Below, one piece after another: positions 17,932 to 26,901 of a DNA stretch of 64,000 bases (its first letter is position 1; each line of letters starts with the position of its first letter). The notes beneath the pieces were generated by a model that saw only the letters and a program-made list of their open reading frames with translations, was not told where the DNA came from and searched no databases. Made by a program: the position numbers and the translations under genes. The stretch is taken from positions 259,020 through 323,019 of the forward strand of contig NZ_KE007306.1 in NCBI RefSeq assembly GCF_000397065.2, given 5' to 3'. This DNA comes from Marinobacter lipolyticus SM19 (lineage in GTDB: Bacteria > Pseudomonadota > Gammaproteobacteria > Pseudomonadales > Oleiphilaceae).

Positions 17932-19293
17932 ATGAAACTTCGCTTCCTCGGCGGTGCGGGTACCGTCACTGGCTCCCGCTACCTGCTGTCGGATGACAAG
18001 CACCGCCTGCTGGTTGATTGCGGCATGTACCAGGGTGTGAAAACACTGCGCAAACGGAACTGGGCCCCCTTCCCTGTCGATCCTTCCACCATTGAGGCCG
18101 TGGTTCTGACCCACGCGCACATCGATCACAGCGGATACCTGCCTGCGTTGGTGAAAAACGGTTTCAAGGGCAAGGTCTACTGCACCAAAGCCACTCACGC
18201 ATTGTGCAAGGTTCTGCTGCCTGATGCTGGTTTCCTGCAGGAGGAAGATGCCAAATACGCCTTTCGTAAAAAGTTCTCCAAACACGCGAAGCCGGAACCG
18301 CTGTTCACCGAAAAGGACGCCTGGGAATCCCTGAAGCATTTTGAATCCCTGCACTACCACGAATCCTTCGAGCCGGTCCGAGGCATGGAGGTCACCTTCA
18401 CACCCGCCGGCCACATCCTTGGATCATCCTGTGTGCACGTGCATCATAAGAGCAGTCAGCGCACGGTGGTCTTCAGCGGGGATGTGGGCCGCCAGGAAGA
18501 TGTGATCATGCGCCCACCGGAGCCCCTTCAGAAAGCCGATGTTCTGGTGTGTGAATCCACCTATGGGGATCGCCTACACGCGGACACCGATCCGGAGGAG
18601 GAACTTGCCCAGATCATCACTAAAACCGCCGGCCGGGGCGGCATTGTACTGATGCCGGCGTTTGCCGTGGGCCGGGCCCAGATGCTGCTGTATGTGATTC
18701 ACAAGATCATGGGGCAGAAACGCATTCCCAAACTGCCTGTGTATTTGAACAGCCCCATGGCGATAAAAGCCACGGAGATTTTCTGCAAGCACAATAAGGA
18801 ACACCGGCTCAGCGCGGCTCAATGCGAAATGATCGATGACCAGACAGAATTCGTGCGCACTGTTGAAGAGTCCATCGAACTGGATTCCGCACGCTACCCC
18901 TGCGTGATCATCTCCGCCAGCGGCATGGCCAGCGGTGGGCGTGTGCTGCACCATTTGAAGACCCTGTTACCCAACCCGCGCAACAGCGTGGTGTTTGCTG
19001 GATTCCAAGCGCCCGGTACTCGGGGGGATGCGCTGGTGAATGGTGCGGAATCGGTCAAAATCCACGGCGAGTACTGGCCGGTGAAAGCCGAGATTCATAA
19101 TATGGATTCACTCTCCGCCCACGGTGACTACCAGGAAATCTTGAGCTGGCTGGAACAGGGGCAACTGAAGCCGGAGAAGGTGTATGTCACCCACGGGGAA
19201 ACGGTGGCCAGCGATGTAATGCGTAAGCGCATTTGCGAGAAGTTCGGGTGGGATGCCGAGGTGCCGGAGTTGTTTGATGAGGTGGAGATTTAA
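17932..19293 (+). CDS. MBL-fold/beta-CASP RNA-processing exonuclease-like protein
   Basis: A 453-residue metallo-beta-lactamase protein with a beta-CASP domain. THAHIDHSGYLP (60-71) is the HxHxDH zinc motif; TPAGHILGSS, FSGDVGRQ and ESTYGDRLH follow. The beta-CASP region has PAFAVGRAQMLLY and the C-terminal signature (VIISASGMASGGR, then HNMDSLSAHGDYQE and YVTHGE). Close relatives act as nucleases on RNA. AAAGGAG precedes the ATG by 8 nt. The gene converges with the ABC1-family gene, and a shared hairpin spans both stop codons. The precise substrate is unknown. Confidence 0.88.
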   Translation: MKLRFLGGAGTVTGSRYLLSDDKHRLLVDCGMYQGVKTLRKRNWAPFPVDPSTIEAVVLTHAHIDHSGYLPALVKNGFKGKVYCTKATHALCKVLLPDAGFLQEEDAKYAFRKKFSKHAKPEPLFTEKDAWESLKHFESLHYHESFEPVRGMEVTFTPAGHILGSSCVHVHHKSSQRTVVFSGDVGRQEDVIMRPPEPLQKADVLVCESTYGDRLHADTDPEEELAQIITKTAGRGGIVLMPAFAVGRAQMLLYVIHKIMGQKRIPKLPVYLNSPMAIKATEIFCKHNKEHRLSAAQCEMIDDQTEFVRTVEESIELDSARYPCVIISASGMASGGRVLHHLKTLLPNPRNSVVFAGFQAPGTRGDALVNGAESVKIHGEYWPVKAEIHNMDSLSAHGDYQEILSWLEQGQLKPEKVYVTHGETVASDVMRKRICEKFGWDAEVPELFDEVEI

Positions 19294-19303
19294 TTCTCCA
19301 CCT
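19280..19303. terminator. Shared hairpin in the convergent gap
   Basis: AGGTGGAGA - TTTAAT - TCTCCACCT is a perfect 9-bp stem. It includes the plus-strand stop (TAA at 19291) and touches the minus-strand stop (19303-19305). It lies between convergent genes, so a bidirectional termination or mRNA 3'-end role is likely, although there is no clear T-run. Confidence 0.55.
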
Positions 19304-21270
19304 TAGACCACTCCCGGCAACAACCCACCCTGCAGACGAGTCACCCGGTTGCTGAGCCGAGCCATCCCCAGGTTGAGCGGAAACAACACCAGGCTTTTCA
19401 CCGTGTCCCGCACCACCAGGCTGCGGGGCAGGCCTTCGTAGATGTTGATATAGGCCCCCGCCATGGCCACCAGGGAACGGGACAGGTGCAGGTAATCGCT
19501 GTGGATTACAATGCCCAGCTGATAGGTATTGGACAGCAACTGCAATGCGGTCTGCATACGGCGATGCAGGCCCGCAGCACCCTCCCGCCACAAGGTACGT
19601 AAAGTATCCTCGGTTAACGGCGAGACGTCCCGGCGTTCGAGGGTGTCACTCAGGCGCTCGATGATTTCGTCCCGGCGAAGGCGGTTCTTGTCCGGGTGCG
19701 TACTCATTTCAATCAGCATATCGCCCAGGCGCTCGGTATCTGCAAGCAGTACACTGATGATGTAATCCCGCACAAAACTCCACTTGCCGGCCATATGGAC
19801 CGCGTTGCCCCAGTCGATCAGGTACGGCTCCGCATCCGGTGAGACCATGATATTGCCCGGGTGCAGGTCGCCGTGGAGCTCGTTGTACACAAAGATGTGT
19901 TCGAACAGGGTGAACAGGAAGTTCTCCCCCAGGGTGCGCTGGAAACGCTTGCGCTCCGATCCCTGCAGGCTGCCGATGGCTTTTTTGATGGACACGGCAT
20001 CATCTACATATTCCATTTCCAGGATGCGGTTGGTGGCTACAAACACGTCCGGCACATGCCAGGATCTGGTCACCCGTGCCCGTGCCGCGAAACGACGCTG
20101 AATGGCCGCTTCATCCTCAAAATTCAGCTCCTGCTCAAAGCCCCGGGTGAACTCTTTGACCTGATCGGACAGCGCATGGAGGAACGGCAACAGCTTGGAA
20201 TGAGGCGCCCAGAACTGGCTGCTCACCAACATCAGCTCAATGGCCAGGTTACCCATCTGGAACTCCCGCTCCAGATTATGGCGAGCCACCTTGACGATTA
20301 CCGGCTGGAGGCGCTCCAGCCCACCGTCATCCTGGATCACTTTCTTGGTGAGGTACACCGAGCCGATCGAGCCGGATTTCAGCGGCTTATTCACATCGAA
20401 CTGAACGTACATCTCCCCCGGCAGCTTGCCGAAGCAGTCCATGAACGCATCGTTGACTTCGTCCGGCGTCATCGGGTCGACGTCTTCCTGGAACACCGCC
20501 AGTTCTGTGGCAATTTCCTCGGGCAGGAAGTCGGCGTTGGCCGCAGCCACCTGGGCCATCTTGATAAACAGCGGACCGAATTCCCGGACCATGCGGGCGA
20601 CAATCTGAGCCTGGGTGGCGAAATCCTTCGGGTCGGTCTGCAGGAACGGCTTGATGTGGCGAATGGCCTTAATCTGACGACGCAGAATCACCAGATCCCG
20701 ACGCAGGACACTGACCTTACGGCCCACATCCGCCAGCCCTTCCTGGTTGGCCTTGCGAATATCCTTGAGGCGGTTTACCAGTTCAACAATCAGCGGCTCG
20801 TAGGAACGAAGCACCAGGCGGACGATGTCGAGATTGAGCTCAATCAGCCCCTTCAGCTCTGGCGCGTCCAGCAACTCGTGGAAGAAACTCCAGAACTCAT
20901 CAACGATGCTCTCGGGCACCTCGATTGGACTGCGGGTAACCACCTGCCCCACCACAAAGCGGATCAATCCCTCGGTGGTTTCCTCATTGGGAATCAGTCG
21001 ATACTTGCGCAACACCTTGGTGAGCGAGCGGGACTGCACATTCAGCGGGTGCTCATACAGCGTGTTAAACAACTCGTCTAGCGCCGAACTGAGCTGCGCC
21101 TGGTCAATCGGCTCAAGGTTACCCACCAAACGGGCCACCGGCCAGAATGCCCTGGGCACCTTCAGCGTCATCGACGTGAAATTACCCACACCCCGGATCG
21201 CCGAACCGGTGCGTTCTCTCAGGACAGGAATGTTGATCTGAATGATTTTCTGCTGGTCTTGCTCGCCCAT
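19303..21270 (-). CDS. ABC1/UbiB-family atypical kinase-like protein
   Basis: A 655-residue protein with the protein-kinase-like ABC1 core. HGDLHPGNIMV (about residue 460) and YLIDWGNAVHM are the catalytic loop and metal-binding DxG equivalent (here DWG). PVIVKVARHNLEREF near 325 supplies the Lys. Two family signatures are altered: the KxGQ motif reads FIKMAQ, and the Ala-rich nucleotide loop reads LKSGSIGSVY. A long N-terminal region (~1-200) has charged helices including NRLKDIRKANQEGLADV. A C-terminal hydrophobic stretch (~595-630) may sit at the membrane. It is not clearly the ubiquinone-biosynthesis UbiB, so no symbol is given. Confidence 0.8.
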   Translation of the reverse strand: MGEQDQQKIIQINIPVLRERTGSAIRGVGNFTSMTLKVPRAFWPVARLVGNLEPIDQAQLSSALDELFNTLYEHPLNVQSRSLTKVLRKYRLIPNEETTEGLIRFVVGQVVTRSPIEVPESIVDEFWSFFHELLDAPELKGLIELNLDIVRLVLRSYEPLIVELVNRLKDIRKANQEGLADVGRKVSVLRRDLVILRRQIKAIRHIKPFLQTDPKDFATQAQIVARMVREFGPLFIKMAQVAAANADFLPEEIATELAVFQEDVDPMTPDEVNDAFMDCFGKLPGEMYVQFDVNKPLKSGSIGSVYLTKKVIQDDGGLERLQPVIVKVARHNLEREFQMGNLAIELMLVSSQFWAPHSKLLPFLHALSDQVKEFTRGFEQELNFEDEAAIQRRFAARARVTRSWHVPDVFVATNRILEMEYVDDAVSIKKAIGSLQGSERKRFQRTLGENFLFTLFEHIFVYNELHGDLHPGNIMVSPDAEPYLIDWGNAVHMAGKWSFVRDYIISVLLADTERLGDMLIEMSTHPDKNRLRRDEIIERLSDTLERRDVSPLTEDTLRTLWREGAAGLHRRMQTALQLLSNTYQLGIVIHSDYLHLSRSLVAMAGAYINIYEGLPRSLVVRDTVKSLVLFPLNLGMARLSNRVTRLQGGLLPGVV

Positions 21271-21424
21271 GTAACCTCGTAACCCGGCACAGTGCTGGAT
21301 GGGGTGGTACTATGCCAGATTATTGCGGGGAGGTTTGGGTGTTTTTGGGCCGAATTTTTGTGGGAGAAGAGACTTTCAGGGATTAGACCAAGTAATGTCG
21401 TGCCTAACCAACCTTATCCGATTA

Positions 21425-22396
21425 CTAGCCCACCAGATCCCGAATCACGGATTTAAAGCCGTTAGTATTTCTGTAGCCACCTTTTACGAACAGACGCATT
21501 GCGGCGAAGAAACGCGGTATAAACCACTTCTCTCGAATCTCGATGCGCTGTTTTAGTGTTGCGATTCTGGATTCAGTCATACTAAGAAGTTGGCCCATCT
21601 TCTCTTGATACTGTTCCGGCGCAACTTTTATGGCATCTCGAATACCTTGGGCAAATAGGGTTATTTGTTCAACCTGTATCTGTGCTCTTCGATGACCATT
21701 TTTCTCGAACAGTTTCTTAACGGAATGAAGGAATGCCGCAGCCCGGGAAACCCTTACTGTACGATTAGCTATAAACTGTGATTCATTCAATTCGTGACGA
21801 CGATAATATTGCAGAACCCTACTCTCAATCACTTTGGCATCAAGCCCATCGGCAAACCATACAAGCCAACCATCGTGCGAATTGAAACCTGACGGAATAG
21901 GCATGCAAAGATCCAGAAGCTCCCGGCGGATTCCGCAACAACACCCCATCATAAAGTGCTCCAATGTATAGCCCGCCGACCGGATCTGTCCTACCTTGGT
22001 CAACCCCACTTCATTTAGGTCACCATCGGTCAAAGCAGCATCATTCATTACTATCAATGCTTCCGGGTGGCTCTCAGCAACATCCATCATGTGCTCGATT
22101 TTCTCCGGGAACCAGACATCGTCTTGGTCGCTCAGGAAGACAAGATCACCGGTGGTTTTCATCAGGGCTGCGTTGAAGTTGCCACAGTAGCCGAGATTGC
22201 GTTCATTGCGGGAGAACACCACTTTAAAAGGGGCAGTTGCAGCAAACTTACGGATGATAGCTTCAGTCTGGTCGGCTGAGCAGTCGTCTGTGATGACTAG
22301 CTCATCTGGCTGGCGGGTTTGATCCACGAAACTTTGGAGCTGGGCTGGGAGGTATTGGGCACCGTTGAAAGTGGCCATGGCGATGGAGATTTTCAT
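21425..22396 (-). CDS. GT2 family glycosyltransferase
   Basis: A 323-residue GT2: MKISIAMATFNGAQYLPAQLQSF at the N-terminus, TDDCSADQTEAII, and DLVFLSDQDDVWFPEKIEHM with the metal-binding Asp motif shared with the 3413-4393 gene. The C-terminal half is rich in Arg/Lys and likely contacts membrane or lipid carrier. The ATG overlaps the stop of the upstream GT2 by 4 bp (ATGA), so the pair is translationally coupled. It is the last gene of the second, AT-rich glycan block and is followed by 154 nt without a gene. Confidence 0.85.
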   Translation of the reverse strand: MKISIAMATFNGAQYLPAQLQSFVDQTRQPDELVITDDCSADQTEAIIRKFAATAPFKVVFSRNERNLGYCGNFNAALMKTTGDLVFLSDQDDVWFPEKIEHMMDVAESHPEALIVMNDAALTDGDLNEVGLTKVGQIRSAGYTLEHFMMGCCCGIRRELLDLCMPIPSGFNSHDGWLVWFADGLDAKVIESRVLQYYRRHELNESQFIANRTVRVSRAAAFLHSVKKLFEKNGHRRAQIQVEQITLFAQGIRDAIKVAPEQYQEKMGQLLSMTESRIATLKQRIEIREKWFIPRFFAAMRLFVKGGYRNTNGFKSVIRDLVG

Positions 22397-23367
22397 TGGT
22401 TAAGCAGAAATCTCTTCAGCTTTCTTAATAATTCCGATATAGGCACAAGAAACTTGATCAATTTCTGGCTGATACCATCTGAGCTATATACCTTATTCTT
22501 CAGTTTTCCAACAAAATACTGGTATAGCTCATCCTCACCAAGTCGTTTATAGTAGGCCGCCATTGCTGTGTATGTCTGAAAATACATCATGTTCTTTTCC
22601 ACAGCGGAAGAGCTAGAATGAACGCCTCCGGAATGCACACGGTAGAGTGACGGCTGAATCTCCGCCAAAAATTTACCTTTGCCATACTTGCCGAGCCTCG
22701 ACCACATAAATTTATCACCATACCTCACCAAAGCAAGCTCTGGCGGGTTATCGAGTACATTCCGGAAGCATACTGTAAGTGTATAAATTGCAGGCCCCTT
22801 TTGGAGCTCGGTAGCAGACAGATCACGCCGTGCACCGCCAAAATCCATGTCGACAACAGCCCCATCTGCAAAGGGGGTTGAATCAGTATAGCAAATAACG
22901 GTATCTAAATTATCCTCAAGGAATGCAGTCTGTTTTTGAACTTTGTAGCGGTCAATCCAGTAATCATCCCCTTCACAAAAAGCAATATACTTTCCATTCG
23001 CGGCGGGGAAACTATACATAGTCGGCCGATGGCCAATTCTGAAGATGTTCGCTTCCTGGAAAATTGGTTTGATGATGCTCGGATATCGCTCCTGATATTG
23101 CTTTATAATCTCTTGTGTACCATCAATAGACGCATCATCGTGTATTATGATTTCAAAAGGAAAGGTCGTTTCCTGCATCAAAAAGCCATTAAGGGCGTTC
23201 TCTACAAATTCTTTATGGTTATAGGTATGGCACACGATCGAAACTAATGGCATTTCCAGGTCGCCTTCCCACTCTCTCATGATATCGTCCTCAGAGCGTG
23301 GTTTCGGGGGTGTGGGAACGCGGTCGCCAGGTTGCAGGCTAAATTTTATTGATTCACTATCACTCAT
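22393..23367 (-). CDS. GT2 family glycosyltransferase
   Basis: A 324-residue GT2 with MPLVSIVCHTYNHKEFVENAL at about residue 39, FPFEIIIHDDASIDGTQEII, and KYIAFCEGDDYWIDRYKVQKQ, the EGDDYW metal-binding motif of one common bacterial GT2 subgroup. The first ~35 residues are a polar leader rather than a signal peptide. It overlaps the next GT2 by 4 bp. Donor and acceptor are unknown. The flippase gene ends 21 nt before it on the same strand. Confidence 0.85.
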   Translation of the reverse strand: MSDSESIKFSLQPGDRVPTPPKPRSEDDIMREWEGDLEMPLVSIVCHTYNHKEFVENALNGFLMQETTFPFEIIIHDDASIDGTQEIIKQYQERYPSIIKPIFQEANIFRIGHRPTMYSFPAANGKYIAFCEGDDYWIDRYKVQKQTAFLEDNLDTVICYTDSTPFADGAVVDMDFGGARRDLSATELQKGPAIYTLTVCFRNVLDNPPELALVRYGDKFMWSRLGKYGKGKFLAEIQPSLYRVHSGGVHSSSSAVEKNMMYFQTYTAMAAYYKRLGEDELYQYFVGKLKNKVYSSDGISQKLIKFLVPISELLRKLKRFLLNQ

Positions 23368-23388
23368 AACTTAACACTAGTCCCAAGT

Positions 23389-24861
23389 TCATTGGCCATC
23401 ATACACCTTCCTTTTGAATTTCTTAGCTACAACCCCCTTGGCCTTGAACCAAATCATCCGAGCACCTTCCGCCTGCAGCAGAGTACTAGCTACGAGATAA
23501 ACGACTAGCCCGACAAGCCCGGCGAAGAAAAATGACAAGATCAACTGCGGGAACCCACATTGGACGGCCAACCATGCAGCCAATCCAGCAATCGCTGCCG
23601 ATGCCACAGGTTTTATCACGTCAGTCATTTGTTCTTTGAAGCTGTAATTGATGAGCTTGGCGGTGTAGTAACTGTTAGGCATAAGAGCGAGGGCAGAACC
23701 GATAACCTGTCCAATTATGATTCCCAAAACACCAAAAGGCACCGAAGCAACAAGAAGGGTGATCTGGATACCTTTCTTTATAAGGTTCAGTTTCAGGTTC
23801 AGGTCAGACCTGCCTTTAACCATGAGTATGTTGATATTTAATGAGTGGACTGGAAATAAAAGGCCAACCACACACATTAGCTGAGTATAGAGTACAGCGT
23901 CATTCCAGCGCTCGTCGAAAAGCAACTTAAATACGGGGTCGGCAAGAGCCATCAGCATGAGCATTGCAGGTGCCACCACGAACATACTCAGCTGGATAAT
24001 TTGCCTGTATTTGTGCCGGAGTTGTTCGTTGTCCTCCTGCAAGGTCGCCAACGCGGGAAAGGAAGATTTTTGTAGTGCGCTGGTGAGTTGCTGTGATGCC
24101 AAGTTGGTAAGTTTCGTTGCAAAGTAATAAAGCCCGGTGAGTTCGGGGCTGAATAGTTTGGCAATAACCAAAGCATAGGAGTTTTGGAACGCCACATTCA
24201 GGACATTGGCAATCACCAGATACTTACCAAAACCGAAAAGCCGCCTGAACGCTGTTCCATCGAAAATGCGTTTTGGTAACCACCGGGTAGAGAACCAGAG
24301 AATCACCGTCGCAACGATTTGTGACGTTAACATCTGGGCGACGAGGCTCCAGACGCCATACCCGCGGTACGCCAAAGCAATGGCAACTATCCCAGAGAGG
24401 ATTGTGCCAGCTGTCGTCGCTACCATCTGCGATCTGAAGTCCATCCTTCGGCTAAGAATGGCCGTTTGTACAATGCGGAACGCATTAACAAGAATCCCTA
24501 TGCCCAGAACCAAAACCAAGAGCTCCAGAACAGGCTCACCAAAGAATATGGCAATTGGACCAGCGAGAAGGAAAACGACTAAGTAGACGGAGACGGCTAT
24601 TCCAAGATTCCCCCAGAATGCAGTGCTCAACTCTCTGTCAGTTATTTCCTTTGAGCGAATTAACGCCTGAGTAAGCCCTGCATTCACCAAGACATGCGAT
24701 AACTCGAACACCACCGCAACGATGGCAATCAAACCAAAATCTTTCGGGGCGAGTAAGGTCGCAAGAAAAATGGTGAAGATGGTCGCGGCACTTTTCGAGA
24801 TAAACAGCTCCAGAAAATTCCAAAGAGTGCCAATACCAATTTTTCGATTGAGGCTTACCAA
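23389..24861 (-). CDS. wzx: Wzx-type oligosaccharide flippase (MOP superfamily)
   Basis: A 490-residue polytopic membrane protein with about 12-14 hydrophobic helices. N-terminal IGIGTLWNFLELFISKSAATIF, PKDFGLIAIVAVVFELSHVLVNAG and the GxxxA/R-rich loop (VNAFRIVQTAILSRRMDF) are typical of the WzxC/RfbX group that moves undecaprenyl-linked repeat units across the inner membrane. The likely start is TTG with GGGA upstream; no in-frame ATG lies close. The flippase implies a Wzx/Wzy-type pathway, but no certain Wzy polymerase is seen in the window. The GT and sulfotransferase genes around it would supply its substrate. Confidence 0.88.
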   Translation of the reverse strand: MVSLNRKIGIGTLWNFLELFISKSAATIFTIFLATLLAPKDFGLIAIVAVVFELSHVLVNAGLTQALIRSKEITDRELSTAFWGNLGIAVSVYLVVFLLAGPIAIFFGEPVLELLVLVLGIGILVNAFRIVQTAILSRRMDFRSQMVATTAGTILSGIVAIALAYRGYGVWSLVAQMLTSQIVATVILWFSTRWLPKRIFDGTAFRRLFGFGKYLVIANVLNVAFQNSYALVIAKLFSPELTGLYYFATKLTNLASQQLTSALQKSSFPALATLQEDNEQLRHKYRQIIQLSMFVVAPAMLMLMALADPVFKLLFDERWNDAVLYTQLMCVVGLLFPVHSLNINILMVKGRSDLNLKLNLIKKGIQITLLVASVPFGVLGIIIGQVIGSALALMPNSYYTAKLINYSFKEQMTDVIKPVASAAIAGLAAWLAVQCGFPQLILSFFFAGLVGLVVYLVASTLLQAEGARMIWFKAKGVVAKKFKRKVYDGQ

Positions 24862-24886
24862 GTTTTATTGTCCCATCGGGCAGTGT

Positions 24887-25804
24887 TTACCAATCTGGCT
24901 GAAAACCGAGGTATTCGAACAACTCCTTGTTGGGTTGTTCGAAGAACTTCTGCAAGGTCTCCAGATCACCGGAGTTGATCTTTGACGGGTAAGCCCGTTT
25001 GTTCATAATTCCCTTTCCGCGCACTGTTTTAGGCTCTTGGTAGGGAACGCCTAAAAATTCATGGCATTTTCGGATCACAGACTCGCTATCGTTCTTGAGC
25101 TCGTTAAAGCCAAGAACTTGCACGTTATCCCAGCCAAACAGACCAACATAGCGTGCAATTTGTTGTTTATACAGCCCCCTGCGAAGAAGACTCGGTTCTT
25201 CCTCACCATCACTCTTTTCTATTAAGCCCATTTCAATCTGTACGTACTCCGTAAAGGAGGGGCAACCGTTCTTGAAAAACGTTCGGAATATAGGGCTTTC
25301 GTCCCTTCCATGCTGGTCGTTTGCAATGGCCCAAGGTAAAACGCCTTCAACACTCCACTGGCGGTACATGTTCCAGGCTGAATAGGCTCTGGAGATTGGC
25401 TCGCGGAGTATGATTATAATTTTCAGCTTGGGGTTGTATGCTTTTAGTCGTGGGGCAACTTTAGCTCGACTCAGGTACTCCGGAGAGGCCTCAAAAATCA
25501 AACCTTTTTGACCCGGCCGTTTAATGAAGTGTGAATGATACCAATCATCCCCTTTTGCAAAATTATCCTCTCGGTCAAAAAAGTGTACTTCCTTAGGTTT
25601 TGAACCTATGAATCCATTGCGCTCTTCAAGATAGCTAAATAAGGAAGTAGTACCACTTTTCTGGGCACCGACAATCAGAAAGTCGGGTTTATGTCCGCTA
25701 AATAATGCGGCATCCACCTTTCTTTTGGCCTTTGAAATAACTCGTTGAACTAGCATTTTATGCTCTGCATTACGTTTAATTAGAGACCAAATACGTTCAG
25801 ACAA
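24887..25804 (-). CDS. PAPS-dependent sulfotransferase (heparan-type domain)
   Basis: A 305-residue protein with DFLIVGAQKSGTTSLFSYLEE (PAPS 5'-phosphosulfate loop, about residues 41-61) and KIIIILREPISRAYSAWNMYR (3'-phosphate strand with Arg and Ser), the two signatures of heparan N-sulfotransferase-like proteins. LLRRGLYKQQIARYVGLFGWDNVQVL is also typical. No signal peptide is seen, so it probably works in the cytoplasm on a lipid-linked glycan. A TTG at 25804 or an ATG at 25756 may be the start; neither has a clear ribosome site. A second sulfotransferase gene lies 15 nt upstream. Confidence 0.88.
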   Translation of the reverse strand: MSERIWSLIKRNAEHKMLVQRVISKAKRKVDAALFSGHKPDFLIVGAQKSGTTSLFSYLEERNGFIGSKPKEVHFFDREDNFAKGDDWYHSHFIKRPGQKGLIFEASPEYLSRAKVAPRLKAYNPKLKIIIILREPISRAYSAWNMYRQWSVEGVLPWAIANDQHGRDESPIFRTFFKNGCPSFTEYVQIEMGLIEKSDGEEEPSLLRRGLYKQQIARYVGLFGWDNVQVLGFNELKNDSESVIRKCHEFLGVPYQEPKTVRGKGIMNKRAYPSKINSGDLETLQKFFEQPNKELFEYLGFQPDW

Positions 25805-25819
25805 TGCTTTGGACCTAGA

Positions 25820-26863
25820 TTAAAACATCTTCGCAATATCCTGCTTTTCGAAAATTTCATAAACCCGTTCCGCATCTCTCTTCGAATATCCCTCCAACCT
25901 CCAACGATTGGCATTAGAGAAACTCGTCTCCCCGGAGTATACCGGAACCTTGTCCGCACTTACCCCACCCTGCTCAATCAGCCGGCGGGTGATTTCGTTG
26001 TAGTAATATCCAGGTCGCCGGCAGAAGTCTTCGTACTGAACCTCCAGCTTCCTATGGCTCGGCAACGCAGCAATACCCTGCTCTACCGAACAGTTGATGG
26101 CAGCGATCTGTCCAGCTACGGATTCCAGCGGGTCCAGGTCTTTAAGGTGCGGGTATTCTTTTATCTTGAACGAATACCAAGTGCTGGCATCGCCGTACTG
26201 GCGCTTTCGGGCTTCCAGCGCGGACTGGATGTTAAAAATAGGGTCACGGCGAACCCAGATGAACAGCGCCTTATCGAACTGATCGGCCAACTCGGTGATA
26301 TTCTGGTTCATGATCATAGCCTTCATGGCGAACGGTTGTTCGAAAATGTTCGCCAAGGCATTGAGCTCATCCCGGAAGCCGGCGAGGTTGGCTTTTTCCC
26401 GGAGTTCCTCTGGCCGCATGTAGTCCAGCTCATCGAAAGGGAGGAAGCGGCGCCAGAAGTACCAGAATTCATTGGGGGCCAACGCACCGCTGGTTTTGCC
26501 GTTATCCGATCTGAAGTTGATAGCGGAGTTAAAGTCCAGAATCTCGTTGCGGAAATTGTAGCGCGGGTCAGTCAGTAGCTGTTGGATTTTCGCACCAACC
26601 AGTGGTGCGCCGAAGAAGCGGGACAAGAGGTTGGTTGGGTATGCTGACAGGCCGCTGTTTGCCAACCACTGAGTAAAAAGCGTGGTACCAGAGCGAAGCG
26701 GTCCCATTACGAATATTTTTGAGTATTTTTCCGAAGCATCTCCGAGATATTTCTCGTTTGCACACGCCAGGTTGGTGTTTAGTTCTTTCAGTAATACTTC
26801 CAGATCAGACACCCGACTGAACTGTTCGACTCGTATTTCTTCGTCAGCCATAAAAATGTCCAT
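25820..26863 (-). CDS. Sulfotransferase-family protein
   Basis: A 347-residue protein. KIFVMGPLRSGTTLFTQWLANSG near residue 50 is the PAPS-binding loop, and DKALFIWVRRDPIFNIQSALEARKRQ near 192 fits the 3'-phosphate site. The rest is less typical than in the neighbouring gene; it has a central aromatic-rich section (NEFWYFWRRFLPFDELDY). The sequence starts MDIFMADEE, and the second ATG (26851) could also serve. Two consecutive sulfotransferase genes suggest two sulfation positions, or one of them may act on a different acceptor. Confidence 0.8.
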   Translation of the reverse strand: MDIFMADEEIRVEQFSRVSDLEVLLKELNTNLACANEKYLGDASEKYSKIFVMGPLRSGTTLFTQWLANSGLSAYPTNLLSRFFGAPLVGAKIQQLLTDPRYNFRNEILDFNSAINFRSDNGKTSGALAPNEFWYFWRRFLPFDELDYMRPEELREKANLAGFRDELNALANIFEQPFAMKAMIMNQNITELADQFDKALFIWVRRDPIFNIQSALEARKRQYGDASTWYSFKIKEYPHLKDLDPLESVAGQIAAINCSVEQGIAALPSHRKLEVQYEDFCRRPGYYYNEITRRLIEQGGVSADKVPVYSGETSFSNANRWRLEGYSKRDAERVYEIFEKQDIAKMF

Positions 26864-26901
26864 TATAAGAAAATAAATGAAAACACACCTAGCGGTACTT
26901 C

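Noticed and set aside
19861..21081. Plus-strand open frame (406 codons)
   Set aside because: Antisense to the ABC1-family gene; composition follows from the real gene's codon bias.
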